Shown: in pieces, positions 1 through 7,198 of the stretch | Layout of the letters: every line of letters starts with the position of its first letter | Position numbering within the stretch: the first letter of the stretch is position 1 | Source of the DNA: Gammaproteobacteria bacterium | Lineage (GTDB): Bacteria; Pseudomonadota; Gammaproteobacteria; Steroidobacterales; Steroidobacteraceae | Length of the DNA stretch: 17,632 nt | NCBI GenBank assembly: GCA_029857655.1 | Contig: JAOUGR010000005.1 | Coordinates: forward strand, 1 to 17,632 | Reading direction: 5' to 3' | Translations under genes and position numbers: made by a program | The notes under the pieces: model-generated | Told to the model about the DNA's origin: nothing | What the model saw: the letters and a program-made list of their open reading frames with translations, nothing else | The model's database searches: none

Positions 1-1368
1 CACCGGCGCCATGACGGCCGCACTCGCCACCGCGCCGATGCCGAGCATCACCTGCTGGCGCCACGGCGTGGCGCCAATCAGCTGGCCGGCCTTGAGGTCC
101 TGCAGGTTGTCACCGGCGATCGCGGCAGCGTTGCAGATCACGGCACCGATCATGATCGCTGCGACCGGCCCGATGGTGGAACCCTTGCCCATGATTCCGA
201 GCAGGATCAAGGACGCGAACAGTATCGTGGAGATCGTGATGCCGGAAACCGGGTTATTGGAAGAGCCGACGAGGCCTGCCATGTAGCCGCTGACCGACGA
301 AAATACGAAACCGGCGATCACCATGATCACCGCCATGGTCAGGGCGATGCCGAAGCTGTCCACAACCACGTAATAAAGCGCGAAGATCGGGATCACGAAC
401 AGCACGATGCCGGTCATGATCATGCTCATCGGCAGGTCGCGCTCGGTGTCCGGAATGTCTGCGCCGGCGATGCCGCGCACTTTAAGGCCGGTCTTGATGC
501 CGGACAGCAGCGACTTGCGCAGCGACCACAACGACCACAGGCCGCCGATCAGCATGGCGCCGACACCTATGAACCGGATCTGCCGGCTCCAGATCAGGTA
601 GGCCGCATCACCAGCTGAGAGCCCGACGAGCTCCGCCGCGAGCGCGGGGTCGTGGCCCGACATGAACGTGTTGTACCAGGGGATGAAGAACCACCAGGAC
701 AAAGCCCCGCCCGACAGCATCAGCACGCCGATGTTCAGTCCGACGATGTAGCCGACACCGAGCAGCGCGGGGGACAGGCTGATCCCGAAGAATCCGATGG
801 TGCGCTCGCCGAAAAAACGCGCGGTGATGAATGATTCCGGCGAGAACTTGAGGCCCGACAGCGCGAGCTTGAAAAGCGCAGCCGCTCCGGCGGCGTACGA
901 CAGCGCCTTCACTCCGGGGCCCGGGTCCACGCTGATCTTGAGCACTTCGGCGGTCGCGACGCCCTCGGGAAACTGGAGCTTCTGGTCGAGAATCAACGTG
1001 CGGCGCAGCGGGACGGAGAACAGCACACCGAGCAGGCCACCCAGACCCGCGATCGCGAGCACCCACCAGTACTCGAAGTGGGTCCAGTGACCCATGATCA
1101 CGAGCGCGGGAATCGTGAAAATCGTGCCGGCCGCAATCGACGAGCCTGCGGAGGCGCCGGTCGCGACGATGTTGTTTTCGAGGATGCTGGAGCGGCCCAG
1201 CATGCGCAGCACGCCCATCGAGACAACCGCAGCCGGGATCGCGGTCGCGACCGTCAGCCCCGCAAACAGGCCGAGATAGGCATTCGCCGCGGCGAGCAGC
1301 ACGGTCAGGATCAGCGACAGGATGATCGCGCGTGCGGTCAGCTGCCGTGCAGCATCCGGGGAATTCAT
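1..1368 (-). CDS. OPT-family oligopeptide transporter, C-terminus cut by window edge
   Basis: This is an inner-membrane transporter of the OPT family (bacterial type), expected to import oligopeptides or metal-chelate-like substrates. 456 codons are visible and the frame stays open to base 1; family members are usually around 600 residues or more, so the C-terminal part is outside. Family hallmarks are visible: ANAYLGLFAGLT near residues 28-39 followed by AIPAAVVSM, NNIVATGASAGSSIAAG at 65-81, LQFPEGVATAEVL at 131-143, and YMAGLVGSSNNPVSGITI at 362-379. Many hydrophobic segments run through the protein. The ATG at 1368 is preceded by a strong AAAGGAG at 1375-1381 with 6 nt spacing. The gene starts 16 nt after the stop of the M2 peptidase, so it is probably the third gene of a POT-peptidase-OPT operon. 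The family assignment is firm; the substrate is not shown by sequence. Confidence 0.93.
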   Translation of the reverse strand, partial: MNSPDAARQLTARAIILSLILTVLLAAANAYLGLFAGLTVATAIPAAVVSMGVLRMLGRSSILENNIVATGASAGSSIAAGTIFTIPALVIMGHWTHFEYWWVLAIAGLGGLLGVLFSVPLRRTLILDQKLQFPEGVATAEVLKISVDPGPGVKALSYAAGAAALFKLALSGLKFSPESFITARFFGERTIGFFGISLSPALLGVGYIVGLNIGVLMLSGGALSWWFFIPWYNTFMSGHDPALAAELVGLSAGDAAYLIWSRQIRFIGVGAMLIGGLWSLWSLRKSLLSGIKTGLKVRGIAGADIPDTERDLPMSMIMTGIVLFVIPIFALYYVVVDSFGIALTMAVIMVIAGFVFSSVSGYMAGLVGSSNNPVSGITISTILFASLILLGIMGKGSTIGPVAAIMIGAVICNAAAIAGDNLQDLKAGQLIGATPWRQQVMLGIGAVASAAVMAPV

Positions 1369-1384
1369 GTCGAACTCCTTTCCC

Positions 1385-3187
1385 TTACCAGCCGCACTCG
1401 CGGCCGCGGTTCTGTTCTTCGAGCCAGGTCATCAACGGATGAAAGTAGTCGATGATCGCAGAGGCGTCCATCTGGCGAGTGCCGGCGAGCTTCTCGAGCG
1501 CGTCCTGCCATGGCCTGCTCGCGCCGAGCGCGAGCATTTCCCGGAAGCGGCGGCCGGCCTCGGCATTGCCGTAGATCGAGCATTCATTCAATGGGCCTTT
1601 GAAGCCGGCTGCGTCGCAGAGTGCCTTGTGGAACTGGAATTGCAGCACGAAAGCGAGGAAATATCGCGTGTACGGCGTGTTGCCCGGTATGTGGTACTTG
1701 GCGCCCGGGTCGAAGTCTTCCTCGCTGCGCGCCACCGGAGCCTCGACGCCCTGGTACCTGCGGCGCAAGTCCCACCAGGCTTCGTTGTATTTTTCCGGAG
1801 GGATTGCGCCCGAGAACACGCCCCAGCGCCACTGGTCGATCATCTTGCCGAATGGCAGGAAGGCAATCTTTTCGACGGCGACTTTCATCTGGCGGTTGAT
1901 CAGCGCCTTGTTGCTGCTCTTCATGCCTGTGGGCACCAGGCCGACATTCGCGAGATAGCCCTCGGTCATAGACAGGTTGATGGTGTCGCCGATGGCTTCG
2001 TGGAATCCGTCATTCGCGCCACTCTGGAACAGGTAGGGCTGGTCCAGGTAGCTCAGGTAATAATAGACGTGGCCCAGTTCGTGATAGATCGTGTACAGAT
2101 CTTGCTCGGTCGGCTCGATGCACTGCTTGATGCGCACATCGCCGTGCGTATCCATGTTCCACGCGCTCGCATGGCAGACCACGTCGCGGTCGCGCGGTCG
2201 CGTCAACATCGAGTTTTCCCAGAAACGCGCCGGTAACTCCGGGAAGCCGAGCGACGTGTAGAAGGATTCCGCTGAACGTGCCATGCGGGTCGCGTCATAG
2301 CCCTGCTTCTTCAGCGCCGCAGTGACGTCGAGGTTCGAGACACCTGGGTAGGGCTCCAGCAGGTCGAAGATGTTGTTCCACTGCTGGGCCCACATGTTGC
2401 CGAACAGGTGCGCGGGTATCGGCTTGCCGTCCGGTACGCGATCCTTGCCGTACTTCTTTTGCAGCCTGCCGCGCGCATAGCAGTGCAGGCCGTCGTAGAG
2501 CGGTTTCACCTGCGTCCAGAGTCTTTCCGTCTCGTCCTCGAACTCCTTCGGGCTCATGTCATAACCCGAGCGCCACATCTCGCCGAGGTCGCCGTACCCG
2601 AGCTCCTGCGCGCCCTCGTTCGCAAGTTCGACAAAGCTCTGATAGTCCTTTCGCATCGGGCGCGAAATCGTATGCCAGCCGGTCCAGGCCGTGAGCTGCT
2701 CATCCCAGTCGCGGCTTTTCACGAGCGTGTCGGCGAGCTGGTCGAGATTTCGGCAGGTCTCGGGACCGCCTGGGCACCACTTGGCAGCGCCGTACATGGA
2801 TTCCATGTGCGAAGAAATGGTCGTGAGTTCCGCGCGTTTTTCGGGATCATCCGGGGCGGGAGCGGCAAGCCCCTGCTTCAAGCGCAGCATCGCGCGCCGC
2901 GACTCTGGCGAAATCTCCAGGTCCGCGTAGGCCAGCGAATCCTTGACGGCCTTCGGGTAGTACTCCAGCACCCGCTCTTCGGCCTTGGCTACGAGTTGCT
3001 CGGTATCCGGGGTGATGTAGGTCTGCTGCACCCAGCTGGCCAGTGCGTTCTCGTGGCTGCGCTGCTGCAGGTCCTTGTTGACGCGCGCGACGAACTCATC
3101 CGCGCTTTCTTTCGGGGGCCTGTCGCCGCAAGCGCCGACGAAGCCAGCCAGGCAGAGCACGCTGCCAATCCGCGTAAGGCCGTTCAT
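1385..3187 (-). CDS. M2-family peptidyl-dipeptidase (ACE homologue), predicted lipoprotein
   Basis: This is a zinc peptidyl-dipeptidase of the angiotensin-converting-enzyme family, expected to release C-terminal dipeptides from oligopeptides outside the inner membrane. It has 600 residues from the chosen start. The N-terminus is a lipoprotein signal with lipobox VGAC (Cys20) and Gly at +2, which suggests outer-membrane sorting. Zinc site: HELGH at 369-373 with the third ligand Glu397 in HEAIGD. Residues matching testis ACE K511/H513/Y520/R522/Y523 sit at K497, H499, Y506, R508 and Y509, and W471/R475 match the chloride-site pair W485/R489, so it looks active and chloride-dependent. A start at 3193 would overlap the POT stop as ATGA, but its GAAGGA is only 2 nt away. 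The ATG at 3187 has 8 nt spacing and is preferred. A longer frame to 3505 lies inside the POT gene and is not used. Confidence 0.95.
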   Translation of the reverse strand: MNGLTRIGSVLCLAGFVGACGDRPPKESADEFVARVNKDLQQRSHENALASWVQQTYITPDTEQLVAKAEERVLEYYPKAVKDSLAYADLEISPESRRAMLRLKQGLAAPAPDDPEKRAELTTISSHMESMYGAAKWCPGGPETCRNLDQLADTLVKSRDWDEQLTAWTGWHTISRPMRKDYQSFVELANEGAQELGYGDLGEMWRSGYDMSPKEFEDETERLWTQVKPLYDGLHCYARGRLQKKYGKDRVPDGKPIPAHLFGNMWAQQWNNIFDLLEPYPGVSNLDVTAALKKQGYDATRMARSAESFYTSLGFPELPARFWENSMLTRPRDRDVVCHASAWNMDTHGDVRIKQCIEPTEQDLYTIYHELGHVYYYLSYLDQPYLFQSGANDGFHEAIGDTINLSMTEGYLANVGLVPTGMKSSNKALINRQMKVAVEKIAFLPFGKMIDQWRWGVFSGAIPPEKYNEAWWDLRRRYQGVEAPVARSEEDFDPGAKYHIPGNTPYTRYFLAFVLQFQFHKALCDAAGFKGPLNECSIYGNAEAGRRFREMLALGASRPWQDALEKLAGTRQMDASAIIDYFHPLMTWLEEQNRGRECGW

Positions 3188-3189
3188 CG

Positions 3190-4665
3190 TCATTTTCCTT
3201 CGGCGCCGTGCATCCAGTGAATGATGCGGCCGGAAATAGCCCATAGCACGATACTGAAGCCGATCAGCGCCAGCGCCAGGCCGCCGAATACGCCCAGGAG
3301 TCCTGCATGCTCGGCGCGCACGCCCACGTCGGTCGCGATCGAAATCATCCAGGGGTACTCGCCCATGTGCTCCGAGAAAGCGCCGATGTAACCCGCCAGC
3401 GTGTTGGCAACGAAGTTGATCATGAACCAGACACCCATCATCAGGGAGCCGAGTCGCAGCGGCGCGAGCTTGGTGACCATGGATAGCCCGACCGGGCTGA
3501 TGCACAGCTCACCGGTGGTGTGGAACAGATACCCGAGGACCAGCCAGAGCATGCCCGACTTCACGTCGGCGGTGCGCTGCATCTCGAACACGGCAATGAC
3601 CAGGAAGATGAATCCGAGCGCGACCTGCAGCAGGCCAAGGTACATCTTGACTGGTGTCTTCGGATTCCTGCCGCTCTGGCCGAGCTTGCTCCACAGCATG
3701 GAGAAGAACGGGGCCAGCAGCACGATGAACAATGGATTCAGTGACTGGAACCAGCCGGTCGGGACGGTGAAACTGCCTACCTCGCGGTCCGTGTACTTTT
3801 CTGCGAACAGGTTCAGCAGGCCGCCAGCTTGTTCGAAGGCCGCCCAGAACATCACGACGAAGATGAAGACCACGAAGATTACGCGCAGGCGGTCTCGCTC
3901 CTCGGGCGTCAGTGGTTTTTTCTCCCCGCCGGCCAATTTCAGCGAACGACTGGCCGCGGGCTCGCGGCCGATGTCGCCGATGTAGCGCTGTGCAAACGCG
4001 AGCTGGATGACCACGGACAGCATCATGCCGATACCGGCGATCAGGAAGCCGACCCGCCATCCGTAGGCCGGATCTTCGCCAAACGTGGAGCAGAAAAGCG
4101 GCGCGAGGAAGGCGCCGAGGTTGATACCCATGTAGAAAATCGTGAATGCGCCGTCGCGGCGGGCATCGCCCTGCGGGTAGAGGTCGCCGACCATGGTCGA
4201 GATGTTCGGCTTGAAAAAGCCATTGCCGATGACCAGCAGCAGCAGGCCTACGTAGAAACTGGTCGCCGTCTCTGGAAACGCGATGCCCAGAGACTGGAGG
4301 GACCAGGCCGGGCTGACGCCCATGATGCCGAGCGGCGAGGCCAGCGCGAACTGGCCGAGCGCCATGACGACGCCGCCGATGATCACGGCCTTGCGCTGGC
4401 CAATGAAGTTGTCTGCGAGCCAGCCGCCGAACAGCGGCGTGAAATAGACGAACCCCGTGTACCAGGCGTAGAGCGTCAGTGCCTGCGCGCTGTCCCAGCC
4501 GAGGCCCGGGTTCGCGGCGTTGGTGGCGGCGACCGCGTAAAGCACCAGCAGGGCGCGCATGCCGTAGTAGCTGAAACGCTCCCACATTTCAGTCATGAAC
4601 AGCAGGAACAGGCCCTTGGGATGTCCCAACCATGTTCCCGGCGGGACGTGGACGTTGGTCGTCAT
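3190..4665 (-). CDS. POT (PTR2) family proton-coupled di-/tripeptide symporter
   Basis: This is an inner-membrane major-facilitator-type symporter that takes up di- and tripeptides with protons. It has 491 residues, close to the roughly 500 of E. coli DtpA. The diagnostic ExxERFxYYG motif is present with E26, E29, R30 and YYG at 33-35. GGWLADNFIGQRK (80-92), GNGFFKPNIS (147-156) and the PTR2 signature around FTIFYMGINLGAF (174-186) follow, and near the C-terminus GELCISPVGLSMVTKLAP is a family hallmark. Multiple long hydrophobic segments fit 12-14 helices. The ATG at 4665 has GGAG at 4676-4679 with 10 nt spacing. Downstream the M2 peptidase starts 2 nt after this stop, so extracytoplasmic cleavage to dipeptides and their uptake by this carrier are probably one pathway. 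Confidence 0.95.
   Translation of the reverse strand: MTTNVHVPPGTWLGHPKGLFLLFMTEMWERFSYYGMRALLVLYAVAATNAANPGLGWDSAQALTLYAWYTGFVYFTPLFGGWLADNFIGQRKAVIIGGVVMALGQFALASPLGIMGVSPAWSLQSLGIAFPETATSFYVGLLLLVIGNGFFKPNISTMVGDLYPQGDARRDGAFTIFYMGINLGAFLAPLFCSTFGEDPAYGWRVGFLIAGIGMMLSVVIQLAFAQRYIGDIGREPAASRSLKLAGGEKKPLTPEERDRLRVIFVVFIFVVMFWAAFEQAGGLLNLFAEKYTDREVGSFTVPTGWFQSLNPLFIVLLAPFFSMLWSKLGQSGRNPKTPVKMYLGLLQVALGFIFLVIAVFEMQRTADVKSGMLWLVLGYLFHTTGELCISPVGLSMVTKLAPLRLGSLMMGVWFMINFVANTLAGYIGAFSEHMGEYPWMISIATDVGVRAEHAGLLGVFGGLALALIGFSIVLWAISGRIIHWMHGAEGK
3196..3201 (-). promoter_or_regulatory. Ribosome binding site of the M2 peptidase gene (GAAGGA)
   Basis: GAAGGA lies in the last codons of the POT gene. 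It is 8 nt before the ATG at 3187 but only 2 nt before the ATG at 3193, so it decides for 3187. The upstream stop at 3190 implies translational coupling with the transporter. Confidence 0.6.
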
Positions 4666-4699
4666 TATTTGATTACTCCAGAATCCGGCGAGTCTCGAC

Positions 4700-4718
4700 G
4701 ATGTTGCGGTGCAACATC
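4700..4718 (-). other. Perfect 8-bp stem-loop overlapping the tatC stop codon
   Basis: GATGTTGC and its exact reverse complement GCAACATC are separated by 3 nt; two bases of the tatC TGA stop lie in the stem. There is no T-run after it on the minus strand, so it is not a canonical intrinsic terminator. It may be a 3'-end stabiliser or weak attenuator between the tat genes and the peptide operon. It may also be chance. Confidence 0.4.
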
Positions 4719-5487
4719 AAGCCGGATCAGCTTCCGGGTCGGGCGGCCGGTCGCGTACCAGCAGGCGCGCCATGATGATGCCCGCCTCGAACAGCGCATA
4801 CATCGGCAGCGCCATCATGGTCTGCGAAATTGGATCGGGCGGCGTCAGGAAGGCCGCGATGATGAATATCGCGAGCAATACGTAGCCGCGATTCTTGGTG
4901 AGCGCCTCGCGCCTGATGAGCCCGGTGCGCACCAGCAACACTGTCGCGACCGGAATCTCGAATGCGAGTCCGAATGCGAAGAACAGCAACACGGCGAAAT
5001 CCATGTACTGCGTGATGTCCGTCATCATTTGCACGCCTTGCGGCGTCGTCATCACGAAGAAGCGGAAAGCCGCCGGGAATACGATGAAGTAGGCGAAGGC
5101 CGCGCCGGCGTAGAAGAGCACGACACTCGAGACGAACAGCGGCAGCGCAAAGCGTCGCTCATGGCGGTAAAGACCGGGCGCGATGAATGCCCAGATCTGG
5201 TACAGGATCACGGGCATCGCGAAAAAGAACGCCGCGAGCAGCGCAAGCTTGAATGGCGTCATGAATGGCGCCACGACCGAGGTCGCGATCAGGCTGGTTC
5301 CGGGTGGCATCTGCGCCAGCAGCGGCGCCGACAGCCAGCTGAAGATGTCATTCGCAAAGTAGAGGCAGGGGATCGCGATCACGAGCGTTGCGATCATTGC
5401 GCGCAGCAGCCGGTCGCGCAGTTCGAGCAGGTGCGAGATCAGCGAGCTCTCGGGGAGCTCCTCCGGAGCTGGCGCGGGGTCGTTCAT
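4717..5487 (-). CDS. tatC: Twin-arginine translocase subunit TatC
   Basis: TatC is the polytopic inner-membrane receptor of the Tat pathway; with TatB it binds twin-arginine signal peptides before TatA forms the pore for folded proteins. It has 256 residues, the normal length, with six hydrophobic segments. Residues needed in E. coli TatC are conserved with a constant offset of seven: Glu22 (E15) and Arg24 (R17) in HLLELRDR, Phe101 (F94) and Glu110 (E103) in FIAPGLYRHERR, and Glu177 (E170) in AFEIPV. The hallmark FLTPPDPISQ is at 213-222. The ATG overlaps the tatB stop by 4 nt (ATGA), indicating coupled translation. It is the last gene of tatABC; an unusual stem-loop spans its stop codon. Confidence 0.97.
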   Translation of the reverse strand: MNDPAPAPEELPESSLISHLLELRDRLLRAMIATLVIAIPCLYFANDIFSWLSAPLLAQMPPGTSLIATSVVAPFMTPFKLALLAAFFFAMPVILYQIWAFIAPGLYRHERRFALPLFVSSVVLFYAGAAFAYFIVFPAAFRFFVMTTPQGVQMMTDITQYMDFAVLLFFAFGLAFEIPVATVLLVRTGLIRREALTKNRGYVLLAIFIIAAFLTPPDPISQTMMALPMYALFEAGIIMARLLVRDRPPDPEADPA

Positions 5488-5747
5488 GACGGATCCGGTC
5501 CGTCAGTCTTTTCCGGGGGATCCACCGGGGCGACGCCCGGTGGGCGGCGCACCGGTGGTTTCTGGTCGAGGCCCGTATTGATCGATACTTCGTCATCAAG
5601 CTGCTGGCGCAACTGGCGCGCCATCGCGCGTGCGCGGCCGGCCCAGCGGCCGATCTGGTTGGCGAGCTTCGGGAGCTTCTCGGGGCCCAGCACCAACAGC
5701 GCGATGCCGAGTATCAGGATGATCTCGGTGAAGCCGACCTCAAACAT
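5484..5747 (-). CDS. tatB: Twin-arginine translocase subunit TatB (short)
   Basis: TatB is a single-span inner-membrane protein that pairs with TatC in the Tat signal-peptide receptor. The N-terminus MFEVGFTEIILILGIALLVL matches TatB, with the conserved Glu8, the GPEKLPKL hinge, and an amphipathic helix up to about residue 50. It then ends in a proline-rich tail (KPPVRRPPG onward). At 87 residues it is about half the 171 of E. coli TatB, so the long cytoplasmic tail is mostly missing. The MFEVGF start, the GP hinge and the position between tatA and tatC support TatB over a second TatA. It starts 6 nt after tatA with no clear Shine-Dalgarno and ends in an ATGA overlap with tatC. Confidence 0.92.
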   Translation of the reverse strand: MFEVGFTEIILILGIALLVLGPEKLPKLANQIGRWAGRARAMARQLRQQLDDEVSINTGLDQKPPVRRPPGVAPVDPPEKTDGPDPS

Positions 5748-5753
5748 CAGGCG

Positions 5754-5990
5754 TCAGGCGTTCTTCGAGGAGTCGACGTTGTCGGGTTTCTTGCTGCTGA
5801 AATCCGCGTCCGGGCGATCGTCCTGTACGAGCTTCTTGTCGGCTTCCTCGTTGTCGCCCTCGTTCATGGACTTCTTGAAGCCCTTGACCGCGGCGCCCAG
5901 GTCGGACCCGATGGTGCGCAGCTTCTTTGCCCCGAATACCAGGAGCGCGATCGCGAGGATGATCAGCAGTTCCCTGAAACCAATACCCAT
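5754..5990 (-). CDS. tatA: Twin-arginine translocase subunit TatA
   Basis: TatA is the pore-forming subunit of the Tat export system, inserted in the inner membrane by one N-terminal helix. It has 78 residues. [20 protein letters not shown] forms the span, followed by the AKKLRTIG hinge and an amphipathic helix ending in the TatA-typical [10 protein letters not shown] (33-42), then an acidic, lysine-rich tail. The FG hinge and GFKKSM distinguish it from the following TatB. The ATG at 5990 has GGAG at 5999-6002 with 8 nt spacing. The gene lies 57 nt after dtd, with no obvious promoter in that gap, so readthrough from dtd is likely. It is the first gene of tatABC. Confidence 0.96.
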   Translation of the reverse strand: MGIGFRELLIILAIALLVFGAKKLRTIGSDLGAAVKGFKKSMNEGDNEEADKKLVQDDRPDADFSSKKPDNVDSSKNA

Positions 5991-6047
5991 AATTGCAACT
6001 CCAGCCCGCGCAACCGGCGCAGCAGTGAATGATACGCCAAACCACTC

Positions 6048-6500
6048 TCAGGCCCTGTGACGGGAAGCCTGGATCCAGAATGTAACGGGCCCGTCGTTGA
6101 CAAGCGACACCCGCATATGGGCCCCGAATCGGCCCGCCTGGACGCCCGGAAACCGCTGCCGTGCCAGCCCCAGAAACTCCTCGAACAGGCGTCGGCCCTC
6201 TTCCGGTGGGGCCGCGGTGCTGAATCCCGGCCGCAGGCCCTTTTTTGTGTCCGCGGCCAGAGTGAACTGGGGCACCAGCAACAGGCCGCCGTTGACGTCC
6301 GTGACCGAAAGATTCATGCGCCCTTCGGCATCGGCGAACACCCGATAGTTCAACAGTCGCTCCAGCAGGCGTCCAGCCTCGGCCGACGTGTCGTCATGCT
6401 CGACGGCGACCAGGACCAGGAGCCCGGACCCGATGCGCGCAACCTCGTTCTCCGCGACCGCGACAGATGCGCCGGTCACGCGCTGCAGGAGCCCGATCAA
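6048..6500 (-). CDS. dtd: D-aminoacyl-tRNA deacylase (DTD)
   Basis: DTD is a cytosolic proofreading enzyme that hydrolyses D-amino acids (and misacylated glycine) from tRNA. It has 150 residues, like E. coli Dtd (145). The cross-subunit Gly-cisPro motif is intact in NDGPVTF (Gly137-Pro138), and QFTLAADT with Thr80 is present. The residue before Gln78 is Pro77, where E. coli has Ser in SQFTLAAD. NYRVF (51-55) and GRMNLSV (60-66) also match the family. The start is TTG at 6500, giving MIGLLQRV, which aligns exactly with the conserved family N-terminus; no ATG or GTG fits. It lies 3 nt after the stop of the pore-like protein and has only a weak GGCGAG upstream, so coupled translation is probable. 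Confidence 0.96.
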   Translation of the reverse strand: MIGLLQRVTGASVAVAENEVARIGSGLLVLVAVEHDDTSAEAGRLLERLLNYRVFADAEGRMNLSVTDVNGGLLLVPQFTLAADTKKGLRPGFSTAAPPEEGRRLFEEFLGLARQRFPGVQAGRFGAHMRVSLVNDGPVTFWIQASRHRA

Positions 6501-6503
6501 GCG

Positions 6504-6863
6504 TTACTCGCCGTCATCGCGTGACGCCTTCTCCCAGTGGAAACGGTGCAACAACCGGTGGATCACGGGCGAAATCAGGATGGCGGCGACGACGATGAGA
6601 ACGAGACCGGCGTACAGCGCGTAGAACCCGGCAAACAACTTTCCTGCATCGGTACGCGGCATGTCCACGGGTCCCATGCCACCCAGCAACATGGCGGCGT
6701 TCAGGAAAGCGTCGATCCATGGCAGGCTCTCGAAAAACGCGTAGCCGGCCATGCCGAGGGCAAGCGACGAGCCGATGACGCCGAGGCCGGCGAACAGGTG
6801 CCACGCCAGGCGGCGCAGGAATTTCGCGCGGGGCAGTGGCGGCTTGTGCCTTGGCTCGTACAC
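6504..6863 (-). CDS. Small 2TM pore-loop-like membrane protein (degenerate K+-channel-like)
   Basis: The function is not known. The 119-residue protein has a basic N-terminus, a hydrophobic helix (about 20-44), a re-entrant-like segment WIDAFLNAAMLLGGMGPVD (49-67), then TDAGKLFAGFYALY and a second long helix (about 75-100), and a basic HRLLHRFH tail. This is the order of a 2TM ion-channel unit, and DAF...P.TDAGKLF resembles the stretch around the filter of K+ channels. However, TVGYGD is replaced by GGMGPVD, so K+ selectivity cannot be assumed. The MGP is a little like the fourth filter of the TrkH encoded two genes upstream (NVGPG). The start is GTG at 6863, 7 nt after the TPR gene, with no good Shine-Dalgarno. 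It may be a nonselective channel, a Trk accessory protein or a non-conducting relic. Confidence 0.75.
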   Translation of the reverse strand: MYEPRHKPPLPRAKFLRRLAWHLFAGLGVIGSSLALGMAGYAFFESLPWIDAFLNAAMLLGGMGPVDMPRTDAGKLFAGFYALYAGLVLIVVAAILISPVIHRLLHRFHWEKASRDDGE

Positions 6864-6870
6864 GGCGGGA

Positions 6871-7197
6871 TCAGCGGGCCGCGATCTGGCGGCGCAGGCG
6901 CTTCAGGAACACGCTCATCTCCTTCGCCGCCTGAATGTCGCCACTCTTGCGGGCGGCTGCAATGCCGAGCTCGTAAATTTCCGCTGCGCGCTCGGGCGAG
7001 CCGGCGCCCGCATGGGCTTCGCCCAGCGCCTTCCACGCCGCCGAGTAACCCGGATTCCGCTCCACGGCCTGCCGCAGGTGATCGATCGCGGCCAGAAGAT
7101 CGCCGGCCTTCAGGCATTCGAGGCCGAGTGAGTAGCGCAGCAGCGGGGAATCCTGGCCGCGTTCCAGCATCAATTGCAGGTTGTCGCGCAGCGCCAT
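6871..7197 (-). CDS. Small TPR-repeat protein
   Basis: This is a soluble protein of 108 residues with no signal peptide or membrane segment, built almost entirely of tetratricopeptide-like helices. One clear repeat spans about residues 20-53 (LLRYSLGLECLKAGDLLAAI onward, ending AVERNPGY), and a second follows (SAAWKALGEAHAGAGSPERA onward). A charged C-terminus carries KEMSVFLKRLRR. TPRs are protein-binding scaffolds; the partner is not evident. The ATG at 7197 lies 1 nt after the trkH stop without a clear Shine-Dalgarno, so it is probably translated by reinitiation after trkH. Placement between trkH and the pore-like protein suggests, but does not show, a role around K+ transport. Confidence 0.85.
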   Translation of the reverse strand: MALRDNLQLMLERGQDSPLLRYSLGLECLKAGDLLAAIDHLRQAVERNPGYSAAWKALGEAHAGAGSPERAAEIYELGIAAARKSGDIQAAKEMSVFLKRLRRQIAAR

Positions 7198-7198
7198 G

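Noticed and set aside
3188..3505. N-terminal extension of the M2 peptidase frame
   Set aside because: It overlaps the POT coding region and would hide the lipoprotein signal; the ribosome site points to 3187.
3829..6060. 743-codon open frame on the plus strand opposite POT, tatC, tatB and tatA
   Set aside because: It crosses four well-recognised genes on the other strand, and its product is rich in His, Arg, Asp and Glu with no family resemblance. This is a typical mirror frame of GC-rich coding DNA.
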